A stretch of 41,793 nucleotides of DNA from a virus, in IMG/VR virus record IMGVR_UViG_3300037119_000735, positions 1 to 41,793 of that record. The stretch is one strand, 5' to 3'. Below the pieces are notes generated by a model. It was not told the DNA's origin and did not search any database. It was given only the letters and a program-made list of their open reading frames with translations. How positions within the stretch are numbered: the stretch's first letter is position 1; each line of letters begins with the position of its first letter. Positions 31,676 through 37,418 of the stretch are shown here, one piece after another. Position numbers and translations under genes: made by a program.

Positions 31676-31801
31676 GTGAGGACGGTCATCCTGGCGGCGA
31701 TCCTGGCCGTGCTGTTCCATGTGGCTGGCCGGCGGTTCTGGTGCTGGTGGAGCTGCGGCGCCGGCGAGTTGCCGGCCGATCTCGTGCGGAGGTCTCAGTA
31801 G
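31676..31801 (+). CDS. Small membrane protein
   Basis: A 41-residue frame starting with GTG at 31676. Residues 4-18 (VILAAILAVLFHVAG) form a transmembrane helix, followed by a Trp/Cys-rich stretch (FWCWWSCG). Its stop overlaps the next GTG start (TAGTGG). It could anchor a glycosylation complex; this is a guess from its place in the island. Confidence 0.45.
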   Translation: MRTVILAAILAVLFHVAGRRFWCWWSCGAGELPADLVRRSQ

Positions 31802-32025
31802 TGGCGAATGACAAGATGCTCCTTGTCTGCCGTGGGCGCCGGTGTGTTCTGGGTATCTTCAAGTACTTCGGCCGCGCAGACCCCTCGGCATACATCTCAG
31901 GTGATGAACTCGGCGCCTTCATTGCCGAGCATCTGTACCACACCGGGCATCACCCTGACCGATTCCATCTGCCTGAAGATGCCTTTGAGGTGCAGACCGA
32001 TCATATGCTGATGAGCGAATCGTGA
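31801..32025 (+). CDS. Hypothetical small protein
   Basis: A 74-residue protein starting with GTG at 31801. It has two Cys in VCRGRRC and a pattern of alternating strands and helices (KMLLVCRGRRCVLGIFKYF, AYISGDELGAFIAEHLYH). It overlaps the next glycosyltransferase by four bases. No family. Confidence 0.5.
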   Translation: MANDKMLLVCRGRRCVLGIFKYFGRADPSAYISGDELGAFIAEHLYHTGHHPDRFHLPEDAFEVQTDHMLMSES

Positions 32026-32612
32026 GTGCTGACCTGACCATCGTTATCCCAACGCAGGGACGGGAGACGCTGAACCGTTGCCTGAACTCGATGCTGCCGA
32101 GCAGGCAGGGGAATGGGCCGGTACAGATTCTTGTCGTCGCCGACACCCACTCGCCGCTCCAGCAAGATGTCAAGTGGCTGGCCGAGCAGTACCGCGTCAC
32201 CTATCTGGAGCTTGACGCCGGATGGCATGATTGGGGATATCCTCAGTTGCAATATGGCTACGATCTGGCGTTAGGCGACTGGATCATGAACATCGGTGAC
32301 GACGACGTCTACGACCCTGGCGCCTTCGAGGTCATCCGAAACGCCATTGACGAGTTGCCGTCTACCCGGCCGCTGCTGTTCCGCGCGCTGATGCACCCGA
32401 GCGTCAGCCGCCCGTGTGGCGATCCGCTCGTGCTCTGGCGGTTGCGCGGGCAGATCAAGCGAGGGACGGTCACCGGCCAGAACCTCGTTGCCCCGAACGT
32501 GCCGGCGAATCTCGGCACCTGGGCTGACGACTTCGAGCATCTGAGGCAGACCGTTGAACTGTGGGACGGGCTGGTCGAGTGGCGCGACGAGGTTATCTGC
32601 AAGTGTTTCTAG
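32022..32612 (+). CDS. Family 2 glycosyltransferase B
   Basis: A 196-residue GT-A protein starting with GTG at 32022. LTIVIPTQGRETLNRCLNSM is the nucleotide-sugar start and IGDDDVYDPG at 91-100 the metal-binding motif. It is less similar to the other two GT2 proteins, so it probably has another acceptor or sugar. It overlaps the next frame by ten bases. Confidence 0.8.
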   Translation: MSADLTIVIPTQGRETLNRCLNSMLPSRQGNGPVQILVVADTHSPLQQDVKWLAEQYRVTYLELDAGWHDWGYPQLQYGYDLALGDWIMNIGDDDVYDPGAFEVIRNAIDELPSTRPLLFRALMHPSVSRPCGDPLVLWRLRGQIKRGTVTGQNLVAPNVPANLGTWADDFEHLRQTVELWDGLVEWRDEVICKCF

Positions 32613-32896
32613 AGGAACGCACCCCCGATGGGCATATACAAGTCTGGTTACTGTTCAGGCCAGAGCCGTTCGCGCCGTGGTCGGACGACGACCGCAGTAT
32701 CCACCTCTGGGTCCGGCGGGCTGACGTGTTCACCAGTCGGGTTGTGGCTATCGCCTTCCTCGACAACCTGCTGGGCTATCAGGTGACGTGGACGGAGTAC
32801 AACGAGGCGTTCCCGGAGCTGTGGATCGGCTGGGCCCGGGGCGACCGCTGGCTGTTGACAAGCGCACCCCTGGACCCTCCGGGGGCTCAGATATGA
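32603..32896 (+). CDS. Hypothetical protein in glycosyltransferase island
   Basis: A 97-residue protein with GTG start at 32603. It is aromatic-rich with strands (GHIQVWLLFRPEPFAPW, IHLWVRRADVFTSRVVAI). Function is unknown, but its overlap with the upstream glycosyltransferase ties it to the island. Confidence 0.45.
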   Translation: MFLEERTPDGHIQVWLLFRPEPFAPWSDDDRSIHLWVRRADVFTSRVVAIAFLDNLLGYQVTWTEYNEAFPELWIGWARGDRWLLTSAPLDPPGAQI

Positions 32897-32921
32897 CGGC
32901 CTTTCTGGCTGGAGGTCAGCG

Positions 32922-33527
32922 GTGAGGAAGTTGGTCAGCGTCGTGACCGGAACGTACCAGCGCCACGACCTGCTGCTGGGCGCCATCGAGAACGTGCGCG
33001 CCCAGGCCTACCGGCCGCTTGAGCACGTCATCATCGCGGATGGGCCCGACGATGAACTGGACGTGGTCCGCAAAGATGACGACGTTCCGATCATCTTTCA
33101 AGAGCTGGGCTTCTGGTCGTCCGGCCTCCTGACCAATAGCATCAGCGCCGCGCCCTTCATGGTGGCGCAGTTGCTGGCGCGCGGTGAGTACCAGATCACC
33201 CTGTCGGATGACGAGCGGTTCCTCGCCCCTGACGCCATCACGAAGCTGGTCGACTACCTCGAGCGGTATGACGTGGACTTCGCCTACTCCAAGGCGGAAT
33301 TGACGTTTGCCTGGGACAACCCGCCCACGATCATCGGGACCAACCCACCGATGAGTGGGCAGATCACCCAGTTTCTCTACAAGCGCGAGATGTTGGAGCG
33401 GGGCATGCTGTTCCGGACGCACGTCGGCAACGCGACCGACTGGGATGCCGTCCAGCGCGCGATGCAGAATCGAGCCAAGTGGGTGTTTGTGCCGGAAGTG
33501 CTCGTGACGCATCGAGTTGACAAATGA
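32922..33527 (+). CDS. Family 2 glycosyltransferase C
   Basis: A 201-residue GT-A protein, paralog of 30718-31353. Shared features are VSVVTGTYQRHDLL, the LSDDERF metal site at 94-100, DFAYSKAE, GTNPPMSGQIT and WVFVPEVLV. GTG is the start codon. The duplication suggests two successive additions or two acceptors. Its stop overlaps the next gene (ATGA). Confidence 0.85.
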   Translation: MRKLVSVVTGTYQRHDLLLGAIENVRAQAYRPLEHVIIADGPDDELDVVRKDDDVPIIFQELGFWSSGLLTNSISAAPFMVAQLLARGEYQITLSDDERFLAPDAITKLVDYLERYDVDFAYSKAELTFAWDNPPTIIGTNPPMSGQITQFLYKREMLERGMLFRTHVGNATDWDAVQRAMQNRAKWVFVPEVLVTHRVDK

Positions 33528-33760
33528 CCACGCAGGGCCACGGTTGGGTGACGCCGCTTCCTGACGGCGCGAAGGCGCGGTGCATGGGGCCGCCGGGCTG
33601 CGCCGCCTGCGTCGAGGAGTGGCACGCCAAGAACGACACGCTCACGACGCCGTGCGGCTGCGGGCGCCCGATGCGCTACATCAACTACATCTCGCCGCGA
33701 GCGTCCTGCTGGGGCTGCGGCCTGCCAGAGGAGAGATGCACATGTCAGCCGCTCCCCTGA
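33524..33760 (+). CDS. Cys-rich small protein
   Basis: A 78-residue protein with many Cys (RCMGPPGCAACVEEW, PCGCGRPM, SCWGCG, RCTC), enough for two zinc sites. It precedes and overlaps the GT-B gene by 19 bases. Unknown function; a small zinc-binding adaptor is plausible. Confidence 0.5.
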   Translation: MTTQGHGWVTPLPDGAKARCMGPPGCAACVEEWHAKNDTLTTPCGCGRPMRYINYISPRASCWGCGLPEERCTCQPLP

Positions 33761-34848
33761 CCGGCCCGAGCATCCTCGCCCTCGTCGGCCGCCAACAGAC
33801 CGGGCCGGACCTCTGGCGCGTGTTGTCTCCGATCACGGCGTTGGAGAAGCAAGGCTACCCGGCCGGCTGGGACTTCAAGGACGCCGACCTGCTGGGCCTG
33901 GTTGCGAGCGTGGCCGAGGCGATCCTGATGCCGCGTATGGAGTGGCCGCCCGAGTACCGCCGGGTCGCGGAAGCGTGGTTTGCCGACAACCGGGCGAAGG
34001 GTAAGGTCACGATCTACGATGCTGATGACGACATCTTTACCGCCGCAGAGACCCAGCGCCGGGTCGAACTCGGATGGATGGAAGGCAAGAGCTATGAGCA
34101 ACTGGAGGCGTCACGCTTCGAGCGGATCTGGGCCATGCAGCAGTGCGACGGCGTGACGGTCTCAACGCAGCGGCTCGCGACCATCGTCCGCAGCTTCACC
34201 ACCAAGCCCGTTATCGTGGTCCCCAACGCGATAGACCTCGTCTGGTTTAGAGGCGTTGTACGGGCCACCAGTCGCCAGATTCCGGGCCTGACGATCGGAT
34301 GGGCCGGTGGGCGCCGCCACGATCGCGACGTCGAGATGATGGCCGAGGCGTGGGGACGGATCGCACACCGCTACCCGGCGGTGCGGTTCGTCGTGCAGGG
34401 CCATGTGCCGCCAGTCATCCTGGAGAACGTCGACCGCGATCGGCTCGCTATCCTGCCGTGGATGCGGCTACAGGAGTACCCCTATGGAATCCGACAGATC
34501 GACATTGGCTGCTGCGCGGTTGCAGACACGCCTTTCAACCGACCTAAGAGCAACATCAAGGCGATGGAATATGCGGCGGCAGGCGCAGCGGTTGTGGCTA
34601 GCCCTACTCTATATGCTGGTCTTGTGGATCATGGATATAGCGGATTTATTGCTGACTCGGCTGGAGAGTGGGAAGATGCGCTATCTCAGCTCGTCGAGTC
34701 GCACGCGCTCCGAAAGATGATGGCTCGCAGACTAATCAAGGTCGTCGAGAAGCGACACTCGCTGGCCGGCAATCTGTGGCGCTGGCCGGCGGCATGGTCG
34801 GCGATCGCCGAGAGCGCGAAGACGCGCGGAAGGCTGGTGACGGCCTGA
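33742..34848 (+). CDS. GT-B glycosyltransferase (family 4-like)
   Basis: A 368-residue protein, ATG 33742 with GAGGAGAG upstream. Residues 130-190 carry the first Rossmann domain (DADDDIFTA near 100 and VIVVPNAIDLVWF). The C-terminal domain has the nucleotide-sugar site: LTIGWAGGRRHDRDVEMM, IGCCAVADTPFNRPKSNIK, and the conserved acidic EYAAAGAAVVAS. This is the GT4 pattern of EX7E-type transferases. Its stop overlaps the next gene as TGATG. Confidence 0.8.
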   Translation: MSAAPLTGPSILALVGRQQTGPDLWRVLSPITALEKQGYPAGWDFKDADLLGLVASVAEAILMPRMEWPPEYRRVAEAWFADNRAKGKVTIYDADDDIFTAAETQRRVELGWMEGKSYEQLEASRFERIWAMQQCDGVTVSTQRLATIVRSFTTKPVIVVPNAIDLVWFRGVVRATSRQIPGLTIGWAGGRRHDRDVEMMAEAWGRIAHRYPAVRFVVQGHVPPVILENVDRDRLAILPWMRLQEYPYGIRQIDIGCCAVADTPFNRPKSNIKAMEYAAAGAAVVASPTLYAGLVDHGYSGFIADSAGEWEDALSQLVESHALRKMMARRLIKVVEKRHSLAGNLWRWPAAWSAIAESAKTRGRLVTA

Positions 34849-35117
34849 TGTTGTGGAAGAACGTACCGGAGCATCGTCGACACGAGCGGCGATGGCGGAC
34901 GAAGCTAGACTACCCGTTCGTCGCCTACGTCTACGAGTCATCGCGGGAGTACCCGGAGCCATCGTGTGGGATCGCGGTGGCAGTGGGGCGCGGGTCGCAC
35001 CCCGACTACCAACCGTGCACGGGCAAGGCCGGCCCTGACCGATTCTGCACTCGGCACCGCCCCGACATCCTCCGGGTGCCGCCGGTCCCGAACGTCGTTG
35101 GCGAGTCGTGGGGCTGA
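34848..35117 (+). CDS. Hypothetical protein with Cys/His cluster
   Basis: An 89-residue protein overlapping the preceding stop. The C-terminal half has YQPCTGKAGPDRFCTRHRPD, a possible zinc-binding CxnCxxH pattern. Aromatic residues are common in the first half. No family recognised. It ends the island, just before the Com-like gene. Confidence 0.5.
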   Translation: MLWKNVPEHRRHERRWRTKLDYPFVAYVYESSREYPEPSCGIAVAVGRGSHPDYQPCTGKAGPDRFCTRHRPDILRVPPVPNVVGESWG

Positions 35118-35119
35118 TC

Positions 35120-35293
35120 GTGGCCTCGTCCTGGCGCGAGCCTAACCCCCCGAGGATGCAGGAATATCGGTGCCGTGATTGCGGCCGGCTCCTGTTCAGG
35201 GCAGACGGCAAGGGCCGCGTCGAGGTCGTGTGTGCCGATAGACGATGCCGGCGCATGCAGACTAAGCAGTTGGATCAGCCGAACGGTCGATAG
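35120..35293 (+). CDS. Com-like zinc-ribbon protein
   Basis: A 57-residue protein, GTG 35120 after GGGG (GTG 35108 is an alternative start). The core EYRCRDCGRLLFRADGKGRV, followed by VVCADRRC, is the zinc ribbon of Com-like proteins, including the Mu translational activator of Mom. Com-like ribbons are also found widely as single small phage genes of unknown role. No Mom-like gene was found. It converges with, and overlaps by 32 bases, the minus-strand ribbon-helix-helix gene. Confidence 0.7.
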   Translation: MASSWREPNPPRMQEYRCRDCGRLLFRADGKGRVEVVCADRRCRRMQTKQLDQPNGR

Positions 35294-35429
35294 CACGCTG
35301 CGCGGCGTACTGCCGCAGGACGTGAATGATGAGTGAATGCAGGCTCCGATCATCCTCCTGGGCCAGTCGCTTCAAGAGGTCTCGAAGGTCATCCGGTAGT
35401 CGCAGAGTCATCGGCGTACGCTCCTGCAT
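35262..35429 (-). CDS. Ribbon-helix-helix (Arc-like) repressor next to TIGR array
   Basis: A 55-residue protein starting at ATG 35429 on the minus strand. PMTLRLPDDLRDLLKRLAQE is a textbook Arc/MetJ-type ribbon followed by helix A, and DDRSLHSLIIHVLRQYAA is helix B. It is encoded divergently from the TIGR-Tas locus and separated from it by about 75 bases with two inverted repeats (35444-35472 and 35451-35487). It probably represses itself and the array. It overlaps a Com-like gene at its 3' end. Confidence 0.8.
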   Translation of the reverse strand: MQERTPMTLRLPDDLRDLLKRLAQEDDRSLHSLIIHVLRQYAAQRAIDRSADPTA

Positions 35430-35443
35430 GGGATCAATCGTAC

Positions 35444-35487
35444 ACCAGACTGGTATCAGGTATCTGTCTGGTGGTAAGATGATACCA
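35444..35487. promoter_or_regulatory. Operator-like inverted repeats upstream of TIGR array
   Basis: ACCAGAC at 35444-35450 and GTCTGGT at 35466-35472 form a perfect 7-base inverted repeat. TGGTATCA (35451-35458) and TGATACCA (35480-35487) form a second, 8-base one. TAAGAT at 35475-35480 may be a -10 for rightward transcription. The TGATAC core resembles the TIGR loop sequence, so the operator and the array may share a binding motif. Confidence 0.55.
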
Positions 35488-35504
35488 TCTGGACATCAGA
35501 TCGT

Positions 35505-35628
35505 GGCCGGTTGAGCGTTGATACCCAAGACGAAGATGCCGCACAAGGAGGTCGGTAGATCCCTGATACCCATACCAGGAGTGCCTCAGCGCGGCCGTCT
35601 GCTGTCTGATACCCATGACGCCGGTGCC
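35505..35628 (+). repeat. TIGR array block 1 (units 1-3)
   Basis: Each unit is 36 bases: edge GGYCG, nine-base spacer A, TGATACCC, nine-base spacer B, RTGCC. Unit 1 (35505-35540): GTTGAGCGT / AAGACGAAG. Unit 2 (35550-35585): GTAGATCCC / ATACCAGGA. Unit 3 (35593-35628): TCTGCTGTC / ATGACGCCG. The loop TGATACCC is identical in all three; spacers share no sequence. The gaps between units are 9 and 7 bases. Unit length 36 matches what I know of mature tigRNAs, with two 9-base guides around a loop. Confidence 0.85.
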
Positions 35629-35647
35629 GCGCCAAAAGGAGGAGCCG

Positions 35648-36169
35648 ATGCCCAAGCGTGAAATTGAGAACCGAGACAGCCTGGTTACCTGGGTCCAGGA
35701 GCACATTGACAACGGACTGGAGCCGCACACAGCGTGCGAGGCAGCGTTTACCGAGGCGATCAAGGAGAGGCGTGCCGCTGACGTGCTGCGCGTGCTGGGT
35801 TGGCGGTATGCCTTCTACGAAATATGGGTCGAGGCCAACCGCATGAACCGCCTTCCCGAGCCCTCTCCGATCCGAGACCCGCTCGAAGGTCCGGCCGCTC
35901 GGCGCGTCAATCTCGGCGCCGTCGCTGCCGACTCGCGGTACTCGAAATTGGTAAACGTCGGCCGTCATCAATGGGTGGCGTTAGGAGACCTGACACGGTC
36001 ACAGTGCGCGGTCGTCGCTGCTGCGTACCGCGTGCGGGCAGCGGCGAACGAAGCGGAGGCGGTGCTGTTCGAGGCGCTTGGCGCGGGATTGGAGGACGAC
36101 ACCACGACCATTCGCGATAGGTTCACGGAGGCGGAGATCGCGGCGCTTCGGCAGGCTAAGGCGGCATAG
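35648..36169 (+). CDS. Actinophage-type early protein between array blocks
   Basis: A 173-residue protein, ATG 35648 with AAAGGAGG upstream. The C-terminal half (KLVNVGRHQWVALGDLTRSQ, then AYRVRAAANEAEA) resembles a small family I have seen among phages of high-GC hosts, function unknown. The N-terminal half is helical (DSLVTWVQEHIDNGLEP). It lies between array blocks 1 and 2 in the same direction as the tas-like gene. It may be a passenger, or a partner of the TIGR-Tas system. Confidence 0.6.
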   Translation: MPKREIENRDSLVTWVQEHIDNGLEPHTACEAAFTEAIKERRAADVLRVLGWRYAFYEIWVEANRMNRLPEPSPIRDPLEGPAARRVNLGAVAADSRYSKLVNVGRHQWVALGDLTRSQCAVVAAAYRVRAAANEAEAVLFEALGAGLEDDTTTIRDRFTEAEIAALRQAKAA

Positions 36170-36176
36170 ACGGACG

Positions 36177-36300
36177 GGCCGAATGAGGCTTGATACCCAA
36201 CGGCTTCGTGCCCGTCCGACCTGACCACACGATCACTGATCCCCATGAAGTCCGTGTCAGGACCGGCCGCCTGAGCACTGTTACCCACGAGCGTGGTGCC
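36177..36300 (+). repeat. TIGR array block 2 (units 4-6)
   Basis: Unit 4 (36177-36212): AATGAGGCT / AACGGCTTC. Unit 5 (36223-36258): edge GACCA, CACGATCAC, loop TGATCCCC, ATGAAGTCC, edge GTGTC. Unit 6 (36265-36300): CCTGAGCAC, loop TGTTACCC, ACGAGCGTG. Units 5 and 6 each have one change in the loop. The block lies directly before the tas-like gene, within 40 bases of its start codon. Confidence 0.85.
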
Positions 36301-36329
36301 GGTCCTGGCACCCCAACAAAGGAATAACC

Positions 36330-37127
36330 ATGAGTAACGGCCAGCCGATTCTTGATACCCAAAAAAGAGATGCCGAACTCACCCGCCTCCATGCCCTTCT
36401 GGGGCACTTCGCCCGCCAACTGTGGGACATCCAGCAGCAAAGAATAAGCGCAGGCAACCGCGTCGCCGCCATGGAACGCGACGGTCTGTCCGATTACGCC
36501 GAACCCGCCCGCGCCATCGTGGCGGAGTACGACGCCATCGAGAAGGGGATCGACCGCGAGCTAACCAAGCTGGTCAAGGGTCATTTTATGGCTCCGTGGA
36601 TCGCGGAACAGCGAGGCATCGGCTTGCCAGGGTTCGCGCGACTGCTCGGGGTGACGGGCGACATCTCGCGGTTTCCGACCGTCTCGAAGTTGTGGAAGTA
36701 TCTCGGCCTGCACGTTGTCGATGGCCGCGCCCCCAAGCGCGAAAAGGGTGTTCCGTGGACGCACACCGACTGCAAGTTCCAACATCTCCTGACCTGTCCA
36801 GCGGATTGCAAGACCGACCATCATCCGAACTGTGTACCAGGAGGCGTCGGCACCGCCTACGCCCCACAGGGGCGGGTCGTCTGCCACCAAATCGGTGACG
36901 CGATTGTGAAAATGGGAGGGGGTGGTCCGTACCGCCGTGCGTATGACGAAAAGAAGGCGTACTACGAAGCCGAGCGTCCCGACTGGACCCAGGCGAGGCG
37001 ACACAACGCGGCTGCGAGGTACGCTGTGAAGGAGTTAGTCAAGAACTTATGGATTGAATGGCACACCCGACGCGGCCAAGGTGCTGGTGACGCCCGTGTA
37101 AGTTTTGCCGCGTCCTCTGTTGCCTGA
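36330..37127 (+). CDS. TasA-like protein (IS110/Nop-type, no RuvC domain)
   Basis: A 265-residue protein; ATG 36330 follows AAAGGAAT. Residues 14-90 are predicted long helices (coiled-coil-like), the position of the Nop arm. Residues 96-140 (RGIGLPGFARLLG, SRFPTVSKLWKYLGL, DGRAPKREKG) match the C-terminal region of IS110/IS116-type transposases. Residues 148-185 hold several Cys/His (DCKF, TCPADC, HHPNC), a possible zinc-binding insert. The end, YRRAYDEKKAYYEAER and HNAAARYAVKELVKNLW, continues this family. The IS110 RuvC-like DEDD part is absent. With the 36-base array around it, a nuclease-less Tas protein is the best reading. Confidence 0.8.
   Translation: MSNGQPILDTQKRDAELTRLHALLGHFARQLWDIQQQRISAGNRVAAMERDGLSDYAEPARAIVAEYDAIEKGIDRELTKLVKGHFMAPWIAEQRGIGLPGFARLLGVTGDISRFPTVSKLWKYLGLHVVDGRAPKREKGVPWTHTDCKFQHLLTCPADCKTDHHPNCVPGGVGTAYAPQGRVVCHQIGDAIVKMGGGGPYRRAYDEKKAYYEAERPDWTQARRHNAAARYAVKELVKNLWIEWHTRRGQGAGDARVSFAASSVA
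36339..36374 (+). repeat. TIGR unit 7, inside the tas-like gene
   Basis: Edge GGCCA, spacer GCCGATTCT, loop TGATACCC, spacer AAAAAAGAG, edge ATGCC. It covers codons 4-15 of the protein (GQPILDTQKRDA). Either a functional unit doubles as coding sequence or the gene start has moved into the array. Confidence 0.8.
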
Positions 37128-37140
37128 CCCTGGGAGTGGC

Positions 37141-37315
37141 GGCCAGTCGACGCTTTATACCCAACATCACCGTGCCGCCTGACCATCGAAGGGCTGATAC
37201 CCGATAGCCAGTTGACACGGGCGGCCGGTGACCATCTTGATACCCGAGGCGCGGATGCCGCCCGCTGACTAGCAAGAAGGGCCTTGGAGCGACTGTTACC
37301 CATAATGCGGGTGCC
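37141..37315 (+). repeat. TIGR array block 3 (units 8-11)
   Basis: Unit 8 (37141-37176): GTCGACGCT, loop TTATACCC, AACATCACC. Unit 9 (37181-37216): edge GACCA, TCGAAGGGC, TGATACCC, GATAGCCAG, edge TTGAC. Unit 10 (37224-37259): TGACCATCT, GAGGCGCGG, edge ATGCC; with GGCCG taken at 37223 the first spacer is ten bases. Unit 11 (37280-37315): edge GGCCT, TGGAGCGAC, TGTTACCC, ATAATGCGG, edge GTGCC. It begins 14 bases after the tas-like stop. Confidence 0.85.
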
Positions 37316-37374
37316 CCCTTGCACTAACCGTCTAAGCGACGCATACTAGTTCCAACGAAATAACTACGGGCTTC

Positions 37375-37418
37375 GAGCCCTCACCAGTCGCGTACAGCGA
37401 TGGGGAGGGCTCTTTTTT
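37375..37418 (+). terminator. Intrinsic terminator closing TIGR locus
   Basis: GAGCCCTC (37375-37382) pairs with GAGGGCTC (37405-37412), loop 22 bases, followed by six T (37413-37418). The next base is the A of the ATG of the prohead protease. The 3' arm includes GGGGAGGG, the likely ribosome site of that gene. Confidence 0.8.

Noticed and set aside
35480-35500. TGATACCA at 35480 as an additional TIGR unit
   Set aside because: The bases around it do not give the GGCCR edge or the RTGCC edge at the required distances. It pairs with TGGTATCA at 35451-35458, so operator is the better reading.
36301-36329. Extra TIGR unit between units 6 and 7 (GGCACCCC)
   Set aside because: The loop does not match and no edge fits within 36 bases.
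36330-37127. Active IS110-family transposon
   Set aside because: The protein lacks the N-terminal RuvC-like DEDD domain needed for catalysis, and no element ends were seen around it.
35505-37315. CRISPR array
   Set aside because: No direct repeat of 20 or more bases exists; repeats are eight bases in the loop with five-base edges, and spacers are nine bases. No Cas gene is present.
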